In this document: positions 26,581 through 33,722 of the stretch, piece by piece
Numbering within the stretch: the first letter of the stretch is position 1
Layout of the letters: each line of letters begins with the position of its first letter
DNA from: Ruminococcus sp.
Lineage (GTDB): Bacteria; Bacillota; Clostridia; Oscillospirales; Ruminococcaceae
Assembly: GCF_019423705.1 (NCBI RefSeq)
Contig: NZ_JAHZAX010000004.1
Coordinates: 62,001 to 126,000, forward strand
DNA length: 64,000 bases
Direction of reading: 5' to 3'
The notes under the pieces: generated by a model
Database searches by the model: none
What the model saw: only the letters and a program-made list of their open reading frames with translations
Told to the model about the DNA's origin: nothing
Translations under genes and position numbers: made by a program

Positions 26581-26898
26581 TTATTTTACCGAAGCGATAG
26601 TCTCTTCTAGCTGAGCTTTCTTTACTGCCCCTGTGAGACGTGCTTTCTCTTCGCCGTCCTTGAAGAAAACAAGTGTCGGAACGCTTGTCACGTTATACTT
26701 CTGAGCGGTCTCGGCGTCAAAGTTTATGTTTAGCTTTACAAGCTTCACGCTGTCGGCATTGGCTTCTTCGGTCTCCGCCAGCAGGGGAGACATTCGCTTG
26801 CAGGGAACGCAGGAATCTGAATAAAAGTCCGCAATTACGAGCTTTCCTGCTTCCTTTATCTCTGCTTCAAAGGTATCGTTATTTGCTCTTACTGCCAT
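26581..26898 (-). CDS. Thioredoxin-family protein with CVPC active site
   Basis: Thioredoxin fold, 105 residues, with cis-proline segment SVPTLVFFKDGE. The redox motif is S-D-S-C30-V-P-C33 in place of the usual W-C-G-P-C, so both the tryptophan and the glycine are missing. That should change redox potential and partner choice. It is embedded in the metY operon, its start overlapping the tusA stop by one base, and trxB lies 3.5 kb away. It probably serves APS reduction, sulfite reduction or carrier recycling; which one is not evident. Confidence 0.88.
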   Translation of the reverse strand: MAVRANNDTFEAEIKEAGKLVIADFYSDSCVPCKRMSPLLAETEEANADSVKLVKLNINFDAETAQKYNVTSVPTLVFFKDGEEKARLTGAVKKAQLEETIASVK

Positions 26899-27143
26899 TA
26901 ATCTCCCACCTTTTCAACTATGAGGTCGTAAGTGCCGTCCTCGTTGTCGATAAGCTTGAGTATCTTGTGACCCTCTTCCTTAATGCTTCTCGGCACGTTC
27001 TGGACCGGCTCGCCGTCATTCATTCTTATTGAAAGTATCTGACCTTCGTCAAGCTCTTCAAGAGCTACCTTTGCCTTCACGAAAGTTGTGGGGCAAACCA
27101 CGTCGGTGATATCTACTGTATCGTCAATTTTGTAATCAGCCAT
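26898..27143 (-). CDS. TusA-like sulfur transfer protein
   Basis: Small protein of 81 residues with the TusA/SirA fold pattern: TVDITDVVCPTTFVKAKVALEEL, then a strand-helix-strand. The conserved cysteine is C17; the usual CPxP is CPTT here. TusA proteins relay persulfide sulfur. The ATG at 27143 has GGAGG about 9 bases upstream and overlaps the sulfite reductase stop by 8 bases; the longer in-frame extension to 27239 is rejected. Likely relays or guards sulfide from the reductase. Confidence 0.85.
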   Translation of the reverse strand: MADYKIDDTVDITDVVCPTTFVKAKVALEELDEGQILSIRMNDGEPVQNVPRSIKEEGHKILKLIDNEDGTYDLIVEKVGD

Positions 27144-27999
27144 TGTTGTAAACCTCCAGTATAGTATTTCTGAATTTCTCTCTGCCAACTCTGTCGATTG
27201 TGAATTTGAATCTCTCGCCAGGGTTTGCGTTATCGTCAAAGAACTGTATAGCGGTGTCGCATATCTTCATAAGGGTCTCCTTATCCTCGATGAATGGGAT
27301 AACAGTTTCGCCCTTGTTGATGTGGTTGCCGAAAAGTCCGCCGAATGAAACGATATATCCGTGGATAGTATCCCAAGCTTCTGTCGGGCAGGCTTTAAAG
27401 CAGCGTCCGCAGAAGTTGCACTTGCTTTCGTCAAGGACGATCTTGCCGTCCTCCATTGTAAGAGCGCCCTGACGGCAGGCTTTTACGCACACGCCGCAGC
27501 CGATACAATCGGATTCTTTCCATTTTACCTTTATTCCGCCCTTGATACCAACGTCGTTCTCTTCGGATTTAAGGCAGTTGTTCTGACAGCCTGTGATACC
27601 GAACTTGAACTTGTGCGGAAGCTCTCTTGCGAAATATCTTTCGTCAAGTTCCTTTGCAAGAGCGTATGTATCTATACAGCCGCTTGGACAGACTGCTGCG
27701 CCCTGACAAGCTGTGATAGTTCTAACTCTCGGACCGCAAACGCCCGGCTCTGCATCGCCCTTTGCAAGAGCCGCCTTTACCTCGTCGATATCGTTAAGCT
27801 TTATAAAAGGTATCTCAACGCTCTGACGGGAGGTGAGGTGAACATAGCCCTCGCCGTATTTATCGGACACCTCAGCGATAGCAGCAAGCTGCTTTGCCGT
27901 AAGGTTTCCGCCGACCACTCTCAGTCTGAGAGAGAAGTTATTTTTCTGCTTTTGGCGCATAAATCCGCCTTTTTTTAGTGTTGCGTAATCAACTGCCAT
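27136..27999 (-). CDS. Siroheme-type sulfite reductase with ferredoxin domain
   Basis: About 287 residues. An N-terminal ferredoxin-like half (LRLRVVGGNLTAKQLAAIAEV) is followed by the siroheme/4Fe-4S motif TACQGAAVCPSGC and GITGCQNNCLKSEENDVG, then an inserted pair of 4Fe-4S motifs (CIGCGVCVKACRQGA, CNFCGRCFKACP). It resembles small monomeric or AsrC/Fsr-like assimilatory sulfite reductases that take electrons from ferredoxin, and yields sulfide for the downstream carrier. AGGAGG precedes the ATG. Siroheme would come from the cluster at 12.3-19 kb. A nitrite reductase is less likely given the operon. Confidence 0.87.
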   Translation of the reverse strand: MAVDYATLKKGGFMRQKQKNNFSLRLRVVGGNLTAKQLAAIAEVSDKYGEGYVHLTSRQSVEIPFIKLNDIDEVKAALAKGDAEPGVCGPRVRTITACQGAAVCPSGCIDTYALAKELDERYFARELPHKFKFGITGCQNNCLKSEENDVGIKGGIKVKWKESDCIGCGVCVKACRQGALTMEDGKIVLDESKCNFCGRCFKACPTEAWDTIHGYIVSFGGLFGNHINKGETVIPFIEDKETLMKICDTAIQFFDDNANPGERFKFTIDRVGREKFRNTILEVYNNG

Positions 28000-28016
28000 A
28001 GTGTTTTCCTCCTGTT

Positions 28017-29243
28017 TTAAAGGTTTTCTATGGACTGCTTAAAGTCCTCGATCAAATCCTCTGTATCCTCTATACCAACGCTTATTCTTATGGTATCCTC
28101 AAACACGCCTGCGTTTATCTTCTGCTCCTCGCTGCCGTGGGCGTAGATAGTGCTTGCAGGGTGGATGACAAGCGTTCTTGTATCTCCGATATTAGTTGCA
28201 TTAGTTGCAAGTTTCAAGCCGTTTATAAGCTTGAAGGCTCTTTCTTTTGAGCCTGCTCTTATTGTGAGTATGGCACCGCCCTTGCCGCCGAGCTGGCTCT
28301 TGCAAAGTTCATAGGACGGGCTGCTTTCAAGTGCGGGATAATTCACGCTTATGCCCTCGCAACTCTCGAAAAATTCGGCGAGCTTCAATGAATTGTGGCA
28401 ACATCGCTCCATTCTAAGTCCCAGCGTTTCCATTCCCACGCTGTTCATAAAGGCGTTCATTGGAGCGAGGCAGCCGCCGACGTTTCTCCAAATGCCGTTT
28501 CTAAGTTTTGCGATATAAGCGAACTTGCCGAACTTTTTATATTCCGCAAGGCCTTTATATTTTTCATAGTCCCACTTGAAATTTCCGCTGTCGACTATCA
28601 CGCCGCTTATGGAATTTCCGCCGCCGTTGAAATACTTTGAAGTCGAGTGGACAACGATATCAGCGCCGAAGTCGAATGGGTTGATGATATAAGGCGTAGC
28701 CGTTGTGCTGTCTATAACAAGGACTGTATTGTTTTCGTGGGCAAGTTTTGAGACGGCTTTAAGATCGACTATCTCAAGGTTCGGGTTTCCGATAAGCTCG
28801 GCGAAAACAGCCTTTGTATTCTTATTTATAATAGGAGCGATCTCTTCGGCGGTGACGTGCTTAACGAAGTGCGTTTTGATACCGAAAGCGGCGAGGTCGC
28901 CAAAAAGGTCGATAGTTCCGCCGAAAAGTCCGGCGCCGCAGATTATCTCGTCGCCTGCTTTGAGGATATTGAGCAGGGACATTGTAACCGCAGCCATTCC
29001 CGAGGCACAAGCCACGGCGCCCACGCCTTTTTCAAGTGCGTTGACCCTATTTTCAAATGAAGCCACCGTTGGATTGCTTATTCTTGTATAGGCGTATCCG
29101 GGTGCTCTGTTATTAAAAACCTTTTCAAGCTGTTCGGCAGATTCCTGCGCAAATGCGCTCACCTGATAAATAGGTGTAAGAGTTGAGCCTGTTGTTTTCT
29201 CCGGCTCAAAGCCGCCGTGCAGCAAAGCTGTATTGAATTTCAA
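28017..29243 (-). CDS. metY: O-acetylhomoserine sulfhydrylase
   Basis: PLP enzyme of the Cys/Met metabolism family, 408 residues, making homocysteine from O-acetylhomoserine. Motifs: YTRISNPTVASFE, SGMAAVTMSLL, VIDSTTATPYI and the PLP lysine in VHSTSKYFNGGGN; it is longer than cystathionine synthases, as MetY usually is. The start is TTG at 29243, with AGGGGG about 9 bases upstream. First gene of a seven-gene operon; the sulfur donor is proposed to be the carrier thiocarboxylate encoded downstream. Confidence 0.92.
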   Translation of the reverse strand: MKFNTALLHGGFEPEKTTGSTLTPIYQVSAFAQESAEQLEKVFNNRAPGYAYTRISNPTVASFENRVNALEKGVGAVACASGMAAVTMSLLNILKAGDEIICGAGLFGGTIDLFGDLAAFGIKTHFVKHVTAEEIAPIINKNTKAVFAELIGNPNLEIVDLKAVSKLAHENNTVLVIDSTTATPYIINPFDFGADIVVHSTSKYFNGGGNSISGVIVDSGNFKWDYEKYKGLAEYKKFGKFAYIAKLRNGIWRNVGGCLAPMNAFMNSVGMETLGLRMERCCHNSLKLAEFFESCEGISVNYPALESSPSYELCKSQLGGKGGAILTIRAGSKERAFKLINGLKLATNATNIGDTRTLVIHPASTIYAHGSEEQKINAGVFEDTIRISVGIEDTEDLIEDFKQSIENL

Positions 29244-29262
29244 AAGGACATACCCCCTGTCA

Positions 29263-29307
29263 GATCATCACGGGCGATACAAAACCGCTTGTTGCCGTGC
29301 TTTGATC
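29263..29307 (-). other. Hairpin in the metY leader RNA
   Basis: GATC (29263-29266) pairs with GATC (29304-29307), and CACGGGC (29269-29275) pairs with GCCGTG (29294-29299). No match to an S-box or other known methionine riboswitch is visible. Could act in regulation or only protect the leader. Confidence 0.35.
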
Positions 29308-29354
29308 GTGTTTTGAAAGACAAAGCTTCAAGTTCTGTCTTATCTTATGTGCTA

Positions 29355-29383
29355 ATTATACAACATAAATCATATAAAGTCAA
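29355..29383 (-). promoter_or_regulatory. Sigma-A promoter of the metY operon
   Basis: On the minus strand TTGACT (29383-29378), 17-base spacer, TATAAT (29360-29355). Confidence 0.87.
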
Positions 29384-29396
29384 TAGGAATACTAGA
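29380..29396 (-). promoter_or_regulatory. Putative sulfur operator of the metY operon
   Basis: Plus-strand TCAATAGGAATACTAGA, overlapping the -35 box. Related to the sites at 12072-12088 and 29480-29496. Confidence 0.6.
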
Positions 29397-29442
29397 TATT
29401 TAACATTTCTTTTAAATTATCAGCTTATTTTTATGAAAACTC

Positions 29443-29471
29443 TTGACAGTTTGCTCAAAAAAGTATAAAAT
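29443..29471 (+). promoter_or_regulatory. Sigma-A promoter of the rrf2 gene
   Basis: TTGACA (29443-29448), 17-base spacer, TAAAAT (29466-29471); divergent from the metY promoter. Confidence 0.85.
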
Positions 29472-29479
29472 ATATTATG

Positions 29480-29496
29480 TTGATAGGATTAGTATG
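29480..29496 (+). promoter_or_regulatory. Putative sulfur operator / autoregulatory site of rrf2
   Basis: TTGATAGGATTAGTATG immediately downstream of the -10 box; differs from the sulfate-operon site at two bases only. Confidence 0.65.
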
Positions 29497-29607
29497 ATTA
29501 AGATTATTAAAATGTGAGACGAAGCCGCCACGCTTTTTCCTATAATAATTAATAATGAAATGATTTTATAAGGCGGCGGAACACAAAGCGAAACAGGAGG
29601 TGCGCTA

Positions 29608-30060
29608 ATGAAGATATCAACAAAGGTAGAATGTGGAATAATCGCCATTGCTGACATTGCCATAAATTCGGCAGACGGTGAGACCGTCACGGTTTACAGC
29701 GTAGCAGAGCGCAGAGGTATATCAGGAAAATATCTTGAGCAGGTGCTTTCATCGTTAAGGCACGCAAAGCTCATCAAGGGAATAAAGGGTTCAAAGGGCG
29801 GATACATTCTTGGCAGGAGCGCCGGCGAGATCACTCTCAAGGACATAATCGACGCACTTGACCCGTCGGTACTGGGAAATGACATTGCGCTTTTAAATTC
29901 CGAAAACAGCGAATTTGCAAAGGTGCTTGACGAATTTATGTGGAGCAAGATCGAAGATCAGCTGCGAAAATTCGCTCGATCGGTGACTTTAGAGCAGCTT
30001 ATCGAATATTATGACAAAGAAGCACTTGAAAAAACCGCCGAACCGATGTATTATATTTAA
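29608..30060 (+). CDS. Rrf2-family transcriptional regulator, CymR-like
   Basis: Winged-helix regulator of 150 residues. The Rrf2 DNA-binding region is clear (ALADIA-like helix, SVAERRGISGKYLEQVLSSL, LIKGIKGSKGGYILGRSA). The three clustered cysteines that bind Fe-S in IscR are absent; the only cysteine is C9. This fits cysteine-metabolism regulators of the CymR type, which sense sulfur status through a partner protein. Position next to the metY operon and the shared motif at three sulfur promoters suggest it controls the island and itself. AGGAGG precedes the ATG. Confidence 0.85.
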   Translation: MKISTKVECGIIAIADIAINSADGETVTVYSVAERRGISGKYLEQVLSSLRHAKLIKGIKGSKGGYILGRSAGEITLKDIIDALDPSVLGNDIALLNSENSEFAKVLDEFMWSKIEDQLRKFARSVTLEQLIEYYDKEALEKTAEPMYYI

Positions 30061-30446
30061 TAGTTCGCTTTTTTAAATTCGCATACTCTGGAATACGGGC
30101 GACGTGCTTTGTAGCCCGAAGACGGGACAAGCATTAAACCGTACAAGGTGCGATTGGTGTGGTTTATATACAATGTAGGGGCGAACATCGTTCGCCCGTT
30201 TGGATTATCGGCATTATTTATGAAACTGCCCGTTGGTTACCACGTTTTTGACAGCCTAAACTTGACATTTTGCGTGTATCGAATGTTCAATAGCTAATGG
30301 CTCATATTATACAACGTGCGTGTGTATGGCTCACGAATAATATTCACCTGTCTGTCGAAAATACTTGTAGGGCGAAAATTGCGAATTTATCAAATTTATT
30401 TTTATAATTTTTATCATCGGAGAAGCATTTAAAGGAGTGTGACAAA
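30061..30446 (+). other. Gene-free stretch with two predicted hairpins upstream of trxB
   Basis: No ORF is convincing. Hairpin 1 (30105-30133) has 11 pairs: TGCTT/AAGCA, GT/AC and CCCG/CGGG around an AAGA loop. Hairpin 2 pairs TAAACC (30135-30140) with GGTTTA (30161-30166). A palindromic repeat copy follows, and a decayed copy (TGTAGGGCGAA) lies near 30368. It could be a 3' processing region, a small RNA or repeat remnants. Confidence 0.35.
30174..30198 (+). repeat. Dispersed palindromic repeat, GAAC type
   Basis: TGTAGGGG tag, arms GGGCGAAC / GTTCGCCC, loop ATC. Confidence 0.88.
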
Positions 30447-31370
30447 ATGAGCGATATCAGAAAAGCTGATTATGACGTTATTATAATAGGAAGCGGCCCT
30501 GCCGGTCTGACTGCCGCAATATACGCTGCAAGGGCGACCCTTTCGGCGCTTGTGGTGGAAAAGGACTTTATGGGCACGGGGCAGATATCCATTACTGAAA
30601 GGGTGGATAATTATCCGGGGCTTTACGGCATAAGCGGTTATGATCTGGGCGAGAAGTTCAGAGAGCAGGCTGAGACCCTTGGCACGGAATTTTTCGAGGG
30701 CGAGGCTGAAAGCTTTGTCAAAAAAAACGGCTTGTGGGAGATAACATTCAAGGACGGCGCAGTCAAGACCGCAAAGGCTGTTATTTATTCCGCAGGCACT
30801 TCATACAGACACCTCGGCGTAAAGGGTGACGGCAAGCAGCGCATTTCATATTGTGCGGTATGCGACGGATTTTTCTACAAGGACAAGGTGGTTGCGGTGA
30901 TAGGCGGAGGAGACACGGCGCTTGGTGACGCACTTTATCTTTCAAAGCTTGCAAAGACTGTTTTCCTTATCCACAGGCGTGACCAGTTCAGGGCTTCAAA
31001 GGCTTTGCAGAAAAAGGTTGCTGAGACCGAGAACATCGTGCCTGTTATGAGCGCAGTTTTGTCGGAAGTCACGGGCGGAGACAATGCCGAAGGGCTTGTT
31101 TATACGCAGGGCGGCGAGAGCAAGTCCGTTGCGGTGGACGGCGTATTCTGCGCCGTGGGAAGTATCCCCAACACCGACCCGGTCAAGGGCGTATGCGACG
31201 TTGACGGCGGCGGATATATCATCGCAGGAGAGGACGGCGTGACCTCGGCAGAGGGCTTCTTTGCGGCAGGCGACGTGAGAACAACTCCGCTCAGACAGGT
31301 GATAACGGCCTGCGCAGACGGTGCGAACGCACTTTCATCTGCGGAGAGATATATTTCGGAGAAGTTCTGA
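30447..31370 (+). CDS. trxB: Thioredoxin reductase
   Basis: FAD/NAD(P)H disulfide reductase of 307 residues that keeps thioredoxin reduced. FAD site IIGSGPAGLTAAIYAARA; redox pair C136 and C139 in CAVCDGFFYKDK (most homologues have CATC); nucleotide site VIGGGDTALGDAL with HRRDQFRAS, the basic residues favouring NADPH. AAAGGAG precedes the ATG. It lies near the operon with the CVPC thioredoxin and may serve it. A strong terminator follows. Confidence 0.93.
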   Translation: MSDIRKADYDVIIIGSGPAGLTAAIYAARATLSALVVEKDFMGTGQISITERVDNYPGLYGISGYDLGEKFREQAETLGTEFFEGEAESFVKKNGLWEITFKDGAVKTAKAVIYSAGTSYRHLGVKGDGKQRISYCAVCDGFFYKDKVVAVIGGGDTALGDALYLSKLAKTVFLIHRRDQFRASKALQKKVAETENIVPVMSAVLSEVTGGDNAEGLVYTQGGESKSVAVDGVFCAVGSIPNTDPVKGVCDVDGGGYIIAGEDGVTSAEGFFAAGDVRTTPLRQVITACADGANALSSAERYISEKF

Positions 31371-31384
31371 TAAAAAAATTCAAG

Positions 31385-31417
31385 GCGGATAATGCTTTCG
31401 GGCATTGTCCGCTTTTG
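31385..31417 (+). terminator. Terminator of trxB
   Basis: Stem GCGGATAATGC / GCATTGTCCGC with loop TTTCGG, followed by TTTTGTTT. Confidence 0.9.
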
Positions 31418-31476
31418 TTTGTGCAAATAAAGTGCTGGAAATAAAAATATATCGAAAAAAATAGGACACAAAAGAA

Positions 31477-31501
31477 CGGGCGAACGATGTTCGCCCCTAC
31501 A
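31477..31501 (-). repeat. Dispersed palindromic repeat, GAAC type
   Basis: Minus orientation: arms GGGCGAAC / GTTCGCCC, ending in the complement of the TGTAGGGG tag. Confidence 0.88.
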
Positions 31502-31528
31502 TATGCGCTTAAATACGCCATTTTAATG

Positions 31529-31553
31529 TGTAGGGGCGACCTTCGGTCGCCCG
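31529..31553 (+). repeat. Dispersed palindromic repeat, GACC type
   Basis: TGTAGGGG tag, arms GGGCGACC / GGTCGCCC, loop TTC. Opposite in orientation to the copy 28 bases upstream. Confidence 0.88.
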
Positions 31554-31591
31554 ATGATTTGCTGTTTTCGCCGTTTTTGTTGTGCTAATAA

Positions 31592-32875
31592 TTAAGAAGC
31601 CTTAGCGCTCTTTCTTATCTCTGTATAACCATTTGGTGATGGTATCTCGTAATCATCGGTGGAGTTTATGGCTCTCATCATTCCTGCGATAAGGTCGGGC
31701 TGAGTGATCTCAAGGGTGTTTCTGTCGATTATGCCGAAGCCCTTGTCGCCGTTGTAGCCGTTATCCCAGTAAATGCAGATCACGCCGTTTTTCTTTGCCG
31801 CCTTGATAAGATATTCCGACCAGTAACGTCTGAACTCGTTGTAATCTGCGAACTTTTCCGTCTTGTCCTGTGCGCCGAACTCGCCGATTATTACAGGGTA
31901 GCCTTGGCTTACGAACTTTTCGTTGAGCAATTGCATTTGCTGGTCAACGTAATCTTCTTGTCCCCAGTTGTCGTAATTTTTGACAGCGTATTTGCCCCAT
32001 TGGGTTCTTGCGGTCTTGTTCTCGTCGATAGTGAAGTTGTATGGGTCGTAATAATGAACTGATACCATTATCCTCTTTCCGTCAGCCTTGCAGCCCTCAT
32101 CGGTAGGGAGCTTGAAGCCGTAATCGCCGGCTGTGTATTCGATATTCGTGTTCCAGCCCGGGATAAGAAGCCAGCGCTTTTCATTGTTTGAACCTGTCGA
32201 TCTTACTGTGTCAACGAATATCTGATTGTACGCGTTGATGTTCTCATATGCGTTTGAGTCGGGCTTGCCATAGTCATTGTTGAACTCTTCGTTCATTGAC
32301 TCGAAGATAAGGTGCTCGTCATAATCCTTGAAGCGGTCAGCGATCTGCTTCCAAACCTTGCCGTACTTGTCCTTTATCTCCACCTGCTTGTCGTCGTCCT
32401 CTGCGCATAGCAGCCAAGCGTGGTCGACAGTGTAATAACCGTCGCCGTGCATATTCACAACTGCGAACATATCGTTGTCAACAACATAGTCAACGACTTC
32501 CTGCACTCTGTCAAGCCAATCGCTGTCGATAGTGTATTCAGGACCGTCGCCGATCATATCGAGATATGAAACAGGTATTCTCACCGACTTAAAGCCCTGT
32601 GCTTTAACGGCGTCGATAAGCTCCTTTGTTATCTCGGGGTTGCCCCAGCAGGTCTCGCTAGGAAGTCCGCCGCTGGAAGCTTCCAGCTGGTTGCCCAAAT
32701 TCCAGCCCAGACCCATTGCCTCTGTGATAGCGGTCTGGTCAAGGTCATTGAACTTGACTTTGTTTTCCTCGTCCTTGCTTTTTCCGCAGCCTGTCATAGC
32801 CGCCATAACGCCTGCCATAATAAGTGCGGCGGAGCGCATCAAAAATCTTTTTGCTGAATGTGATGAATGTTTCAC
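31592..32875 (-). CDS. Lipoprotein glycoside hydrolase family 5 (endoglucanase-like)
   Basis: Extracellular beta-glucan or related polysaccharide hydrolase of 427 residues. A signal peptide ends in lipobox MTGC with C30, so it should stay on the membrane outer face. The GH5 barrel starts at GLGWNLGNQLEA; the acid/base Glu is in FESMNEEF and the nucleophile Glu in IIGEFGAQD; HYYDPYNF and YWDNG are also family-like. There is no carbohydrate-binding module and no dockerin, so it is not cellulosomal. Substrate among cellulose, xyloglucan and mannan cannot be fixed. It has its own promoter with a palindromic operator. Confidence 0.9.
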   Translation of the reverse strand: MKHSSHSAKRFLMRSAALIMAGVMAAMTGCGKSKDEENKVKFNDLDQTAITEAMGLGWNLGNQLEASSGGLPSETCWGNPEITKELIDAVKAQGFKSVRIPVSYLDMIGDGPEYTIDSDWLDRVQEVVDYVVDNDMFAVVNMHGDGYYTVDHAWLLCAEDDDKQVEIKDKYGKVWKQIADRFKDYDEHLIFESMNEEFNNDYGKPDSNAYENINAYNQIFVDTVRSTGSNNEKRWLLIPGWNTNIEYTAGDYGFKLPTDEGCKADGKRIMVSVHYYDPYNFTIDENKTARTQWGKYAVKNYDNWGQEDYVDQQMQLLNEKFVSQGYPVIIGEFGAQDKTEKFADYNEFRRYWSEYLIKAAKKNGVICIYWDNGYNGDKGFGIIDRNTLEITQPDLIAGMMRAINSTDDYEIPSPNGYTEIRKSAKAS

Positions 32876-32920
32876 TCAGATAACCTCTTTCCCTCGGGGA
32901 TATCCCCATAATTGCTTGTG

Positions 32921-32932
32921 GTAATCGTTTAC
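32921..32932 (-). promoter_or_regulatory. LacI-type operator of the GH5 gene
   Basis: GTAATCGTTTAC, a near-perfect palindrome centred on CG, the form used by LacI/GalR regulators. It sits just after the transcription start. A second palindrome GGGGATATCCCC is at 32897-32908. Confidence 0.55.
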
Positions 32933-32943
32933 TTGATGTGAAT

Positions 32944-32972
32944 ATTATAGCACATACTATATTCTTTTGCAA
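32944..32972 (-). promoter_or_regulatory. Sigma-A promoter of the GH5 gene
   Basis: Minus strand TTGCAA (32972-32967), 17-base spacer, TATAAT (32949-32944). Confidence 0.8.
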
Positions 32973-33026
32973 TAGCTTTTTGAGCATTTTCTGTGACTTT
33001 TTGTGCAATATGCAAAAGTTTTATAT

Positions 33027-33055
33027 TTGACAACAAGCTGTGACCGTGGTATAAT
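33027..33055 (+). promoter_or_regulatory. Sigma-A promoter of the gene at 33119
   Basis: TTGACA, 17-base spacer, TATAAT; both boxes are consensus. Confidence 0.88.
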
Positions 33056-33118
33056 AAACGGGTAAAGGCAACTAACTATGATTATATAAATGCACAAATT
33101 TAGACAGGAGCGTAAAAA

Positions 33119-33658
33119 ATGAATTACGAGGCATTGAAAAACAATCTTATAGATGTTATAAAGGAATCGCAGCTCAAGCTGGGCTATTCGCCGAACGATG
33201 TGGGGATATTTTATCCCCTAAGGGCGCTGAACAATCTCCTTGATGAAGACCTTGACGTTGAGGGTATGAAAAAGGCTCTCGATGATTTCAGCGGCTATGC
33301 AAAGGACACTATCGGCGAGACAAGCTATAAGTATTCCGAAACAGAAAAGCGCTTTGGCATAACGGTTCCTGCAAAGGGCGTGAAGTTTATCCACGAAAGC
33401 GTTGAGGAGCCTGTTTTTCTCAAGGCGCTGCTTGAAAAGCTCTATTCGGGAGCAAAGGCGGCGGATTTTGAGGAGCTTTTCAGAAGCTTTTCCGACAACG
33501 TGCATTTTGAGCAGATCGAGGACGACGAGTTCGATTATCTCGCATATTTCCCCGATGGCAAGCCCGACAGCTATCGCTATTGTCTGAGCGACGATCTCGG
33601 CCATGTCAGCTATCACCGCTTTACGCCAAAGGATTTTGCTGATCTGGATATAAAGTAA
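33119..33658 (+). CDS. Uncharacterised cytoplasmic protein (179 aa)
   Basis: Not recognised with confidence. Soluble, acidic, no signal or membrane segment; helical N-terminal half (YEALKNNLIDVIKESQLKLG) and a C-terminal half ending in a DYLAYFPDGKPDSYRYCLS segment. It may belong to one of the clostridial DUF3877-type families, but that is a weak impression. It is a monocistronic unit: consensus promoter, GGAGCG ribosome site and its own terminator. Strong promoter and isolation suggest a real, well-expressed protein. Confidence 0.75.
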   Translation: MNYEALKNNLIDVIKESQLKLGYSPNDVGIFYPLRALNNLLDEDLDVEGMKKALDDFSGYAKDTIGETSYKYSETEKRFGITVPAKGVKFIHESVEEPVFLKALLEKLYSGAKAADFEELFRSFSDNVHFEQIEDDEFDYLAYFPDGKPDSYRYCLSDDLGHVSYHRFTPKDFADLDIK

Positions 33659-33668
33659 TAATAAAAAT

Positions 33669-33704
33669 ACCGCAGGACGACTGATCTCGTTCTGCGGTTT
33701 GTTG
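33669..33704 (+). terminator. Terminator after the gene at 33119
   Basis: Twelve-pair stem ACCGCAGGACGA / TCGTTCTGCGGT, then TTTGTTGTTT. Confidence 0.87.
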
Positions 33705-33722
33705 TTTATTAAGTTATCAAAC

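Noticed and set aside
29244..29354. SAM (S-box) riboswitch or T-box in the metY leader
   Set aside because: Leader is only about 105 bases and lacks the conserved S-box core, T-box sequence and terminator.
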